Shown here: positions 1 to 7,839 of the stretch, one piece after another | How positions within the stretch are numbered: position 1 is the first letter of the stretch | Layout of the letters: each line of letters begins with the position of its first letter | DNA from: Phycisphaerales bacterium | GTDB taxonomy: Bacteria; Planctomycetota; Phycisphaerae; Tepidisphaerales; Tepidisphaeraceae | Assembly (NCBI GenBank): GCA_020853095.1 | Contig: JADYZN010000075.1 | Location: 1-36,420, forward strand | DNA: 36,420 nt | Reading direction: 5' to 3' | Made by a program: the position numbers and the translations under genes | Notes under the pieces: model-generated | What the model saw: the letters and a program-made list of their open reading frames with translations, nothing else | What the model was told of the DNA's origin: nothing | Database searches by the model: none

Positions 1-2
1 AG

Positions 3-290
3 GGGGACAAAGCCACATTGAAAGTGAACTCGGCCGATACCCCTCTGATTCATATGAGAAGGATGGAAGGCCATTGGCGCGTGCCGTTGGGGGAGATGCT
101 GGCGGACCTGGAACCGGGGCAAATCGCGCACCAGGTGGAGGAAATGGCGTTGCAGGTGCGGATATTCAACGAAACGACCGCGGACATCTTGGCGGGTAAA
201 TTTCATACCGCCGACGAAGCCGCCCAGGTGATGCGCGGCCGGCTGATCCGCCCGGCAACCGAACCCACAACCACCACCAAACCCGGATAA
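3..290 (+). CDS. C-terminal part of an unrecognised protein (cut by the window edge)
   Basis: The reading frame is open from the first bases of the window to a TAA at 288-290, so the true start probably lies to the left; a TTG at 18 is the earliest possible start inside the window. The visible ~95 residues look like genuine protein: a short segment ending in HMRRMEGHWRVPLGEML, then two amphipathic helices rich in Glu, Ala and Gln, then a Thr/Pro-rich tail. I do not recognise the family and see no catalytic motif. The opposite strand is also open over this stretch but its translation is rich in His, Arg, Gly and Phe, as expected of a shadow frame. Confidence 0.55.
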   Translation, partial: GDKATLKVNSADTPLIHMRRMEGHWRVPLGEMLADLEPGQIAHQVEEMALQVRIFNETTADILAGKFHTADEAAQVMRGRLIRPATEPTTTTKPG

Positions 291-336
291 GCCGCGACTT
301 GTACACATGAAATCCCCTTTTCTGAACAACGGATGA

Positions 337-364
337 ATCATAGCCGATGTTAGGGAAATGTCAA
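337..364 (-). promoter_or_regulatory. Promoter-like pair directed leftwards, antisense to the first gene
   Basis: On the minus strand TTGACA (364-359) is followed by a 16-base spacer and TATGAT (342-337), an excellent match to a housekeeping promoter. It lies past the end of the HEPN gene and points into the 3' end of the plus-strand gene ending at 290. No convincing minus-strand protein follows, so it could drive an antisense or small RNA, or be chance in AT-rich spacer. Confidence 0.35.
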
Positions 365-377
365 GTATAAAACGCGG

Positions 378-404
378 AAAAAATAGCTGAAAAGCCGGGT
401 CAGC
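378..404 (-). terminator. Weak intrinsic terminator of the HEPN gene
   Basis: Reading leftwards, GCTGA (404-400, which includes the stop codon) can pair with TCAGC (390-386) across a 9-base loop, followed by TA and six T residues (383-378). The stem is only 5 bp, so termination may be inefficient. Confidence 0.35.
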
Positions 405-1083
405 CGATGGAGTGCGAGTGATTTAACGGTGGGTAGCACATGGTTCCCCAGTCTTGCTGGTCGCCATGTTCGGTGATGACCAGCAGGAAGCAGTTGATCA
501 GGTCGCGGAGCATCTGGACGCATTTTTTGAGGCTGTCGCGGTTGAGTTTTCCGCCGTAGGTGGCGGCGCCATGGATGATCTGGCAGCGGAGGAGGTAGAT
601 GCGTTCGAGCAGATGTTCGCTCAGCAGTCGCCATCGGCCTTCGGAATACCAGGTGCGGGCGTCGAACTTTATTTTTTTGGATTTGCCGGCGCGGACCTCG
701 TTGGGCTGTTGCCAGAAAAACGAGGAGAGGAACTCATCGTCGAAGATGTGCATGACCCGCTCGCGTTGATCCTGAAGCAGGCGGGAGAGATGGTTGCTGG
801 CGTCGAGCGCGAGGATCTGGTCGATGAATTTGCGCAGGGAAGGTCGGTCGGGGTGGGGTTCGCGTCGATTCTCATCCCATTGGGCATACAGGCCGTTGAG
901 CGCGATCCAGAGGAAGATCAGCGAGAGGTCAAGGTCGGTCTCGTTTTCGCAACGCGCCATCCAACTGAAGGTGCGATGGAGGCGGACGCAGGTGGGGTGG
1001 TTGTTTTGAATGGCCTGAAGCGCCATTTTTTTGGGCTTCCAGCGGCTTCGCAATGCGTGGACGGAGAGAGGAGTTTGCCCCAT
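400..1083 (-). CDS. HEPN-type (Apea-like) helical protein
   Basis: This 227-residue protein is mostly helical. Near the C-terminus it carries RCQIIHG (R166, H171), which fits the R-x4-6-H motif of HEPN domains, many of which are RNases or RNase-derived. The helix with LIFLWIALNGLYA (about 55-67) resembles the N-terminal helix of Apea-like HEPN proteins. No signal peptide or membrane segment is seen, so it should be cytoplasmic. I see no adjacent MNT nucleotidyltransferase or antitoxin; the neighbour is a sugar-type regulator in the same direction after 87 bases. No clear Shine-Dalgarno precedes the ATG at 1083; ATG 1026 is an alternative start. The family call rests on one motif plus overall composition, and the cellular role is unknown. 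Confidence 0.6.
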   Translation of the reverse strand: MGQTPLSVHALRSRWKPKKMALQAIQNNHPTCVRLHRTFSWMARCENETDLDLSLIFLWIALNGLYAQWDENRREPHPDRPSLRKFIDQILALDASNHLSRLLQDQRERVMHIFDDEFLSSFFWQQPNEVRAGKSKKIKFDARTWYSEGRWRLLSEHLLERIYLLRCQIIHGAATYGGKLNRDSLKKCVQMLRDLINCFLLVITEHGDQQDWGTMCYPPLNHSHSIG

Positions 1084-1170
1084 GGGGGAAAGTATCGCCC
1101 AAATTCATCTCACGGCCAAATAAATTGTCTGAATGATGGATGTTTGCGTTGGCGAGAAGGTGATCAGGCA

Positions 1171-2310
1171 TCATGCCGGGCAAGTCACCGGGCTGACCGA
1201 TTCCTGTATGATCAATTCGCCAGGGATGGAGAAGCAGGTTTCGGTGGAGGGTTTGTTTTCGATGAGTTGCACAAGGTGATCGGCCGCGGCTTCGCCGATG
1301 CCTTCGCTGTTGGGAACGTAAGAGGTGATGCGGCAGGGGGAGGTGATCTCCATGACGTTTCGGCCGTAACCGACGATGGAAAGATCGTTGGGCACGATCA
1401 GTCCGAGTGATTCGGCGGCCTCGATCACCGCGTGACAAACCAGCCAGTTTTCGCAGAAGAACGCGGTGGGGCGATCGGGGCGGTTCAGTAGTTGCCGCGC
1501 CAGTTCCTTGAGCGATTCTTCCGGGCAGGCCTGTATCAGCAACGTGCGGTCGAATTCCAACTGGTGCGAGCGGAATGCTTCGCGGAAACCTTCGACAAAC
1601 CGGCCAAAGCCGATGATGTCCACCCATGCTCCGCAGAGCATTCCGATGCGGCGATGGCCGTGTTCGATCAAATGGGCGACGGAGGTCTTGCTGGCCTGGC
1701 TGGCATCCTGGCCGATCCATGGATGATCGCTGGGGTGAAACGTGCAGGAAGTCACCAGCGGCACGCGAATCATTTCTTCGATGTGCGGTTCCAGGCACGG
1801 GCCGATGGTCAGGATGCCTTTGAGGTCGGGTTGGGATTGATGGAGGGTGAATCGTTCTCGATTTTCGCGGCTGTTCTGTCCAAACGTGAGGATTTGAACC
1901 GCGAATCCGCGTCGGGAGAGGGCCTGTTCCATGGCGCGCTGGACGGTGAGGGTGGCCAGGTCGTCATCGCGAAGCGATTTCTGGTCGTTGGTGGAGATCA
2001 GCAGGATGGAGCCTTTGAGGGTGGTGGTCTGCTTGTCCAGTTCGACGGCGCGTTTGACGAACGTGCCGCGTGCGCGATGTCGCGAGATGTATCCTTCGCT
2101 GGCGAGAAGTTCCAACGCCTGACGAACGGTGACGCGGCTGATGTTGTGCTTGTTGATCAGTTCGTTTTCGGTCGCCAGACGGTCGCCGGGCATCAATTGC
2201 TGCTGGGAAATTTCGCGCAACAACTCGTGCGCCAGGTTCACGTATTTTGGCGCGAATTGCCTGGCGGAGATTTTGTTGAGCAGCCTGGCTGGCAAAGTCC
2301 CGGACGTCAT
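1171..2310 (-). CDS. GntR-type regulator with LacI-like sensor domain (cassette A)
   Basis: This 379-residue transcription factor has an N-terminal GntR winged helix (about residues 20-85; PGDRLATENELINKHNISR, then VTVRQALELLASEGYI). A periplasmic-binding-protein-like sensor domain follows (about 100-375), with the LacI-type signatures HLIEHGHRRIGML and LSIVGYGRN. Such AraR-like proteins bind DNA as dimers and release it when a sugar ligand binds. The ATG at 2310 is preferred over an in-frame ATG at 2361: it has AGGAG at 2325-2321 with 10-base spacing, and the predicted promoter at 2361-2333 would leave the upstream ATG untranscribed. The gene is divergent from the PEP-CTERM/prepilin/hydrolase run at 2608-11272 and probably controls it and itself. 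The ligand is unknown. Confidence 0.88.
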   Translation of the reverse strand: MTSGTLPARLLNKISARQFAPKYVNLAHELLREISQQQLMPGDRLATENELINKHNISRVTVRQALELLASEGYISRHRARGTFVKRAVELDKQTTTLKGSILLISTNDQKSLRDDDLATLTVQRAMEQALSRRGFAVQILTFGQNSRENRERFTLHQSQPDLKGILTIGPCLEPHIEEMIRVPLVTSCTFHPSDHPWIGQDASQASKTSVAHLIEHGHRRIGMLCGAWVDIIGFGRFVEGFREAFRSHQLEFDRTLLIQACPEESLKELARQLLNRPDRPTAFFCENWLVCHAVIEAAESLGLIVPNDLSIVGYGRNVMEITSPCRITSYVPNSEGIGEAAADHLVQLIENKPSTETCFSIPGELIIQESVSPVTCPA

Positions 2311-2332
2311 GATTCGAAGGCTCCTGTTGAAC

Positions 2333-2361
2333 ATCATATCGTTAATACAATGTTGTGGCAA
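2333..2361 (-). promoter_or_regulatory. Promoter of the cassette A regulator
   Basis: On the minus strand TTGCCA (2361-2356), a 17-base spacer and TATGAT (2338-2333) form a good housekeeping-type promoter. Transcription would begin near 2326, leaving a leader of about 16 bases that starts at the Shine-Dalgarno of the ATG at 2310. Confidence 0.6.
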
Positions 2362-2503
2362 ATTTTATTTTTCTATCAACATATGAAATCCCCGGTGGCT
2401 CTCCCAAATGGCCAGGATGATCGTAACCACATTATAATCCCACAATTACGGCAATTTTATCGGATATTTCGACACAGAAAATGAATTGTTTTATAAATAT
2501 CAC

Positions 2504-2516
2504 ATTATGTAATAAT
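2504..2516. promoter_or_regulatory. Inverted repeat, candidate operator
   Basis: ATTAT-GTA-ATAAT is a perfect 5-bp inverted repeat with a 3-base centre. It ends five bases before the -35 element at 2522, a suitable place for the divergently encoded regulator to act. The region is AT-rich, so chance occurrence is possible. Confidence 0.35.
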
Positions 2517-2521
2517 TTGTA

Positions 2522-2550
2522 TTGACAGACATATCAAAGTGGTGTATTCT
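2522..2550 (+). promoter_or_regulatory. Strong promoter of cassette A
   Basis: TTGACA (2522-2527), exactly 17 bases, then TATTCT (2545-2550): a perfect -35 with a near-consensus -10. The start would be near 2557, giving a 5' leader of about 50 bases before the ATG at 2608. It faces the regulator's promoter across about 160 bases. Confidence 0.65.
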
Positions 2551-2607
2551 TACGCCCAAATGATGGATGCGAACATCCGTCAACGGTTCATTTCAGAGGG
2601 TCATGTT

Positions 2608-3504
2608 ATGCGGAAGATGCATGTTTGTGGAATGGTTTTGGGTTTGGTCGCTTCGGCGGCGGTTGGACAGGCTGCCCAGGTATGGGAATCAACGTTCGAC
2701 AGCACGGCCGACGGCGTGGTTGATATTTTCACCGGCAATGCCAACAAGGCCATGATCGGGCCTGTCACGAGCGGTGAACTGCAAATCACCACACAGGACA
2801 CGGGTGGCACCTATGCCTACATCCCCGATCGCGCCGGCCGGGCGCTGGGGACGGCGCAAGGCGGCACTGACTCGTTCAGCGGTCTGTATCGATTTAACTG
2901 GTCCACGTTGAACACGACCTCCAGTGAAATCACCGAGGCGGTTGGTTTCATCGGAAATCATTCAGCGCAATCGCGCCAGTTCGTCGGCGGGCGGCTTCGC
3001 CATTATCAGATCGGCGGAGATTATCTGGTCGGGCTTGACGTGGCGTTCGGATCAACCGGACATTTGGTAGAAAACTTCGCCACTGCGGCCGGTCCGCTGC
3101 CGAATTACGCCATCAACCTTGGCCCCAACGCGCTGAATACCGATTATCAATTGGCGGTTGGTTGGGATGGCACAACCCGCACGATCAGTCTTGCGTTGTA
3201 TGATGATCAGGGCAACCTGTTGGGCCAGCATTCGGGCGTCCTTTCTCCGAGCAATCCAGCGCTGATCCCTTCATCCAGCCAGGGCGACGTGGATGCTGAA
3301 GTTGCAGACCTGTCGGTGACGCACCTTGGCTGGGGCGATTACACCTCCGTCCAAGACAACACACAGACGGTTTGGAATGTCGATTCGCTGGCTTACTATA
3401 ATACGGCCGATGGCGCGTTCACGGCAGCGGTTCCGGAACCGGGCACGCTCTCGGTGCTGGGCGGGCTGGCCATGCTGGCGACGATGCGTCGTCGTCGGAA
3501 GTAA
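2608..3504 (+). CDS. PEP-CTERM surface protein with lectin-like body
   Basis: This 298-residue exported protein starts with a signal peptide (MRKMHVCGMVLGLVASAAVGQAA) and ends with a textbook PEP-CTERM tail: VPEPGT, a hydrophobic stretch and RRRRK. Such tails are cut by exosortase-type enzymes for delivery to the outer surface or extracellular matrix. The body is beta-rich with little Lys or Cys and ends with TVWNVDSLAYYN before the tail; this suggests a concanavalin-A/LamG-like jelly roll that may bind glycans, but that is inference. ATG 2608 is chosen because GAGGG precedes it by 8 bases and because the longer frame from 2539 puts a hydrophilic extension before the signal peptide. It is the first gene of cassette A and has a positional counterpart at 20858. 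Confidence 0.88.
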   Translation: MRKMHVCGMVLGLVASAAVGQAAQVWESTFDSTADGVVDIFTGNANKAMIGPVTSGELQITTQDTGGTYAYIPDRAGRALGTAQGGTDSFSGLYRFNWSTLNTTSSEITEAVGFIGNHSAQSRQFVGGRLRHYQIGGDYLVGLDVAFGSTGHLVENFATAAGPLPNYAINLGPNALNTDYQLAVGWDGTTRTISLALYDDQGNLLGQHSGVLSPSNPALIPSSSQGDVDAEVADLSVTHLGWGDYTSVQDNTQTVWNVDSLAYYNTADGAFTAAVPEPGTLSVLGGLAMLATMRRRRK

Positions 3505-3514
3505 TGACTTTTTG

Positions 3515-3596
3515 GCCACTGATGGAGCATGGACAATCTTGACGGCGACGAAAGAAGCCCGTGAAGTTGCCCTGCTCCATCGGTGGCAATTTTTTT
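3515..3596 (+). terminator. Long hairpin plus U-tract between the PEP-CTERM and prepilin genes
   Basis: Bases 3515-3529 (GCCACTGATGGAGCA) pair with 3573-3587 (TGCTCCATCGGTGGC): 15 pairs with one G-U, around a 43-base loop. AA and seven T residues (3590-3596) follow directly. That is the form of an intrinsic terminator, but it abuts the Shine-Dalgarno AAGGAG (3597-3602) of the next gene. It could end most transcripts after the PEP-CTERM gene, act as an attenuator, or set the ratio of the two products. Confidence 0.6.
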
Positions 3597-3605
3597 AAGG
3601 AGCTT

Positions 3606-4271
3606 ATGATGAAATCTTCACGTCATGGTTTCACCTTGGTCGAACTCCTGGTCGTCATAGGAATCATAAGCGTTTTGATCGCAGTGCTGCTGCCGGCATT
3701 GAACAAGGCCCGTCAGGCGGCCAACACGATCAAGTGTGCATCGAATCTCAGGCAGATCGGCGTCGCGTTTCAGATGTACGCCAATGGCAACAAGGGGTGG
3801 TATCCCTGTTACGATTCATACAGTCCGTTCGGGCGGTATTATTACGACTTTCTGGCGCCCTACGTTGGCGGGCGGGAGATTCCGGGCGGATATTCGCCGA
3901 CGATCTACTTCTGGTCGCCTTTGTTCATCTGCCCGATCGACGACACGCCCTGGGCATTTGATCCGGGCACGGATCGCAAGGCCAGCTACGGGTTGAACAT
4001 TGTCACGTTCAAGCAGGAGCCGGTTTATCCGACCGGGACGGGCGTCTTCACGCGATCCACTCAACTGCATCACGTGGCCGAGACGTGCATGATGGCGGAT
4101 GTGTCGGATGGGTTTTTCTGGACCGGCTACGATCCGATGTATAACAATGATTTCCGGCACAACCACGGGGTGAACGTTCTGTACGCCGATTCCCACGTGG
4201 GGTTTGTGATGAGATCAACCATCGTTCCGATGGTCCCGTCGGACCGTTTCTGGGATGGGTTTTCAAAATAA
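3606..4271 (+). CDS. Prepilin-like protein with H-X9-D motif (cassette A)
   Basis: The 221-residue product has a type IV prepilin / type II secretion pseudopilin leader: a short basic segment ending in Gly8, then [16 protein letters not shown] with the conserved Glu at +5 and a single membrane helix. A prepilin peptidase would cut after Gly8. The conserved CASNLRQIG segment follows, and near the end [14 protein letters not shown] fits the H-X9-DG C-terminal signature of planctomycete-type prepilin-like proteins, with Ser in place of Gly. ATG 3606 is preceded by AAGGAG at 3597-3602; ATG 3609 is also possible. The stop overlaps the next start (TAATG), which suggests translational coupling to the hydrolase. 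Its partner and assembly machinery are not in the window. Confidence 0.88.
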   Translation: MMKSSRHGFTLVELLVVIGIISVLIAVLLPALNKARQAANTIKCASNLRQIGVAFQMYANGNKGWYPCYDSYSPFGRYYYDFLAPYVGGREIPGGYSPTIYFWSPLFICPIDDTPWAFDPGTDRKASYGLNIVTFKQEPVYPTGTGVFTRSTQLHHVAETCMMADVSDGFFWTGYDPMYNNDFRHNHGVNVLYADSHVGFVMRSTIVPMVPSDRFWDGFSK

Positions 4272-6733
4272 TGATGAACAAAAGATTGTTGTGTTCCGTC
4301 GTCGCGTTGGTCATGGCGGGGTCTGTCGGCGCATCGGCCGACGATCAGGCGCTGAAGGATGCATCATCGAGCGGCGTGGGCGTTCAACCGTCGCAGGTTG
4401 AGACGCCGACCCGGCCGAACGATTCAGGTTATTTCGTCGTGCCGGACCCGCTGTATGAGACACTGTTGAGCGATCAACCGGCGTTGAGCATCACGCCATA
4501 TTGGGGCGGCAACACCAAATACCGGGAGCGGTACAGCGGTTACGCCGACAAGTTCGCCTATCGATACGTCTGGGATGAGCAATGGTCGGAGATCGCCCCG
4601 TATTCGATGGCGGCGCTGGGGATGCCCAGCGCGGAGTCGATCAAGCATCACGTCCCGACGATTGAGACCATCCTTGCGTATTCAACGGATGTGGCGCCGA
4701 AGATCATCGACGACAAGACGGCCAATTGGATTCTCGATCCGCGATGGCAGGATGAGTACGTGCGCCGGGCGGTGGAGCTGGCAGAGGAATATCGGGGAAA
4801 GACCGACCAGCTTTGGGCGCTGCTGGCGGGGGATGAGATGTATGAATCGGCGGCGATCAAGATTCCGCCGATGGGTCTGCGGTATGACAAGGTCCAACAG
4901 GCGGATGAGGAAATCCGCACGAAATATGGGTTCGGAAAATACGGAATGCCCGAATCGGACACGGATGCCGATCCGTTCAGGCGGATCGCTCATCGGCGGT
5001 GGGTGATTGACCAGCTTGAGGCGCTGTTTGCCCGGACGAACAAGGCCGTCAAGGAAGTCAACCCGGAGATGAAGTTGATCAGCCCGGATTTCAGCGGGGC
5101 GGCGCCGATGTGCGACCTGGGGCGGCTGTCCAATTATTTTGATCTGGTCATGTTCCAGAGCTGGGATATTTTTGAACCACTGGCCAACCAGGTCTCGACC
5201 GGATGCGACACGAAGATCATTTCGGATTTATCAACCGTGCCGGTGTCGGCGCTGGTGCAGAACACCATCGGGCGGGCGCAAATTCCCGGCATTGAGGACA
5301 TTCGCGAGCGTTACAGCCAGGCGTATCGCAACGGGGCCGATGGGATCACGATCTGCGCGGAGGAATGGTACGAGTTTGAGATCGGCCATCCGCGCTACAA
5401 TTATCCGGCCAAATGGCGGGCGATGCTGGAGATCGCGGATCTCGCCAAATCGATGCGGAAGGTGCGGCTGCCGGTGGCCGACAGCGCGGTGTTGTTGTCG
5501 GAATACACGATGTACACGTTTCGCTGGCCGCAGGTGACGGCGGAGGATCACCGGGAAATTTATGCGATCTACACGCTGCTCGGACCGTTGACCCGAAGCT
5601 GGTTCACGTTCGTCAGCGACCGGCAGTTGGAGCGGTCGCCGCTGGATGTCGGGAAATACAAGGCGATCTACATTCCACTGGCCAAATATGAATCGGCCGA
5701 GACGTTGTCGCGCGTGGAAGATTACATCCGAGCCGGCGGCACGGTGATCTGTGCCGACCCGGAGGCGTTTTCGTGGAACATCGATGGCACGCCGCTGGCC
5801 GAACGTTGGGCCAAAATCACGGGTGTGAGTTTTGGCGAGGCGCGTCAGGGGAGCGTGTTGGCCAAAACCGTCAAAAAGCCGGCGCTGGCGTTGAATGGAA
5901 CCTGTTCGTTTCCGGTTGCGGGATATTCCGTGAAGAATCTGGCGGCGGGCGTGAAGCCGCTGATGGAATTTGAGGATGGAGCGCCGGCCGTTCTGATCCG
6001 GCCCTATGGAAAGGGGCGGGTGATTCAGTTCGCATCCAACCCCCTGATGGTTTCGCCGACGCTTTCATCGCCTGTAAATGATTTGTTCAGGCAATTGCAG
6101 AAGGCGGTCGGGGCGAAGGTGGGGCATGATGTGTGGCGGTTCAAGTTGCCGGAGCTGAAGACCAAGCTCCAGTGGCCGCCGGTTTCTCCGGTTGGAACGG
6201 TCTGTCTGACCAACAATTTCGTGATGATGGAAGGGGCGTCCGCGTTGCACGGCAGCGCCAATCAAGCGACCAAGGGAACCTACGAGGTTCGCGCATCGGA
6301 TGATGGATCATTGATCGAGGGGCCGGTGGCGTTTGATGCCGGCAAGCTGACCAACCGGTGGCTGGCCTATCAGACCCGGCGGGAATTTCGTGAGCCGGAT
6401 CCGGCCAAGTGGACGTTGAACCTGGACCGGCCGGCCGTCGCGACGTTCGATCTGGGCGGGTCGTATCCGCTTGAACGGATCGTACTGTTCCATACCGGAA
6501 CCCTGCCGCAGGTGAATATTTCCGCCAGCACCGACGGCAAGGAGTGGATCCCCCAGGGCCAATGGCCGGGGCATGCGGATGGGTTGGATGTCTGCGACTC
6601 GACCATGAAACTGACGGGAAATTTCCGTTATCTCAAGATCAATTTTTCAGCGCCGAAAACACCGGGCGACAAAGGCGTTTTAAGTGAAGTGGAAATCTGG
6701 GCGCACGCCGAAGGCAATGGAAGGAACCCATAG
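4271..6733 (+). CDS. Secreted TIM-barrel glycoside hydrolase with discoidin-like domain
   Basis: This 820-residue protein begins with a signal peptide (cleavage likely after GASA, residue 23). Residues about 60-440 look like a clan GH-A-type barrel: LLAGDE (E189) and ICAEEW (E364/E365) are placed like the acid/base and nucleophile of retaining enzymes, though this is not shown. Residues about 455-615 (YKAIYIPLAKYE, YIRAGGTVICADPEA, GKGRVIQFASNP) resemble the amidotransferase-like middle domain of GH42 beta-galactosidases. Residues about 690-812 resemble an F5/8 type C (discoidin) sugar-binding domain (FDLGGSYPLERIVLF, FRYLKINF, LSEVEIW). It should act outside the cytoplasm on a plant or algal glycan; the substrate is unknown. 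Its start overlaps the prepilin stop, and no separate Shine-Dalgarno is seen. Confidence 0.8.
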   Translation: MMNKRLLCSVVALVMAGSVGASADDQALKDASSSGVGVQPSQVETPTRPNDSGYFVVPDPLYETLLSDQPALSITPYWGGNTKYRERYSGYADKFAYRYVWDEQWSEIAPYSMAALGMPSAESIKHHVPTIETILAYSTDVAPKIIDDKTANWILDPRWQDEYVRRAVELAEEYRGKTDQLWALLAGDEMYESAAIKIPPMGLRYDKVQQADEEIRTKYGFGKYGMPESDTDADPFRRIAHRRWVIDQLEALFARTNKAVKEVNPEMKLISPDFSGAAPMCDLGRLSNYFDLVMFQSWDIFEPLANQVSTGCDTKIISDLSTVPVSALVQNTIGRAQIPGIEDIRERYSQAYRNGADGITICAEEWYEFEIGHPRYNYPAKWRAMLEIADLAKSMRKVRLPVADSAVLLSEYTMYTFRWPQVTAEDHREIYAIYTLLGPLTRSWFTFVSDRQLERSPLDVGKYKAIYIPLAKYESAETLSRVEDYIRAGGTVICADPEAFSWNIDGTPLAERWAKITGVSFGEARQGSVLAKTVKKPALALNGTCSFPVAGYSVKNLAAGVKPLMEFEDGAPAVLIRPYGKGRVIQFASNPLMVSPTLSSPVNDLFRQLQKAVGAKVGHDVWRFKLPELKTKLQWPPVSPVGTVCLTNNFVMMEGASALHGSANQATKGTYEVRASDDGSLIEGPVAFDAGKLTNRWLAYQTRREFREPDPAKWTLNLDRPAVATFDLGGSYPLERIVLFHTGTLPQVNISASTDGKEWIPQGQWPGHADGLDVCDSTMKLTGNFRYLKINFSAPKTPGDKGVLSEVEIWAHAEGNGRNP

Positions 6734-6734
6734 A

Positions 6735-7802
6735 GTGAACAACGTCGATCATGTTGCTGAAGTCGGGCGGATCGCTCCAGGTCGGGGCGATTACCAGGCC
6801 GCGTATCCCTGCATCGAGCGCTTGTCGGATGGGCGATTGCTTTGCGTCTACGCGGCGTACGCCGATTCCAAATGCGAACACGTTGTCATCAAAGGGGTTT
6901 TTTCAACGGACAATGGAAAAAGCTGGGGCGAGGCGGTCACGTTGATCAACACGCATCCGCATTTGGATTACGACCCGGCGATCGTGGTGATAGGCCGGAC
7001 GATTCTGGTCACATCGACCACTGTGCCGCCGACGCACGCCCAGTTTATTTCCACCTCGAAAACCATGGCGGTGCGCAGCGACGACAACGGCCAAAGCTGG
7101 TCGGGCGCGTACGAAATTCCAATGCCATACCGATATACCTCCGGCAAGATCAACAAGGGTCTGTATTTGCCGGATGGAACGGCGCTGTTCGGGTATTCGT
7201 GGGATGTGCGGCTGCAAAAGGAGCAAAAGCTCGACACTGAAGGGGATGAGGTGGTCATCGTCGGCCTGATGTCGTCGAAGGACAATGGCAAAACGTGGAG
7301 CAAAGGGACGGAGCTGACCACGCACGTTGAGAAGCACGCCTCGGCGAGGCATGCGATCAGCGGGATGGATGAGCCGGCGTTTGTGGTGTGCCCCGATGGT
7401 TCATTGTACATGCTGGCGCGGACCGGCAGGGATCATTTGTATGAATCGCGCAGCACCGATGGGGGCCGCACATGGAGCGAGCCGACGCCTTCGTTGTTGG
7501 AAAGTCATAATTCCCCGGCATCGTTGTGCGCGTTTGGAGGGGATCGGCCGGGAATCCTGGCGGTCTGGAACAATTCCAGGACGGATCGCTGGCCGTTGTG
7601 CGCCGCGGTGTCGTTCGATGAAGGAAGAAGCTGGAGCCGGCCTTACGTCCTTTCTCATACGCCCGGACAGCAGGCTTCATATCCTGATTGCGTGCAGGCG
7701 GCCGATGGGATGTTTGTCATCGTGTGGCAGCAGGATCATGCCGATGGTCCGCGCACGATCGACCTGGCCCGGATCGAGCTGAAGCATTTGTTGGAATGGT
7801 AA
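6735..7802 (+). CDS. Sialidase-like (BNR repeat) beta-propeller enzyme
   Basis: The 355-residue protein has regularly spaced Asp-box motifs: STDNGKSW (~57), SDDNGQSW (~115), SKDNGKTW (~181), STDGGRTW (~240) and a degenerate FDEGRSW (~294). These mark the six-bladed propeller of exo-sialidases and related hydrolases. The canonical RIP motif near the N-terminus is not obvious, so the substrate may not be sialic acid. There is no signal peptide, so it is probably intracellular. I choose GTG 6735, just after the previous stop (6731-6733), because GGAAGGA lies about 10 bases upstream; ATG 6717 would overlap the upstream gene and is better placed only by codon type. It belongs to the cassette A run. 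Confidence 0.78.
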   Translation: MNNVDHVAEVGRIAPGRGDYQAAYPCIERLSDGRLLCVYAAYADSKCEHVVIKGVFSTDNGKSWGEAVTLINTHPHLDYDPAIVVIGRTILVTSTTVPPTHAQFISTSKTMAVRSDDNGQSWSGAYEIPMPYRYTSGKINKGLYLPDGTALFGYSWDVRLQKEQKLDTEGDEVVIVGLMSSKDNGKTWSKGTELTTHVEKHASARHAISGMDEPAFVVCPDGSLYMLARTGRDHLYESRSTDGGRTWSEPTPSLLESHNSPASLCAFGGDRPGILAVWNNSRTDRWPLCAAVSFDEGRSWSRPYVLSHTPGQQASYPDCVQAADGMFVIVWQQDHADGPRTIDLARIELKHLLEW

Positions 7803-7839
7803 CGACTATTTTATGATCATGGATCGTAAAGGATCAGTC

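Noticed and set aside
454-2484. Plus-strand open frames (454-1410 and 1492-2484) opposite the HEPN and regulator genes
   Set aside because: Both mirror well-supported minus-strand genes and show no family motif.
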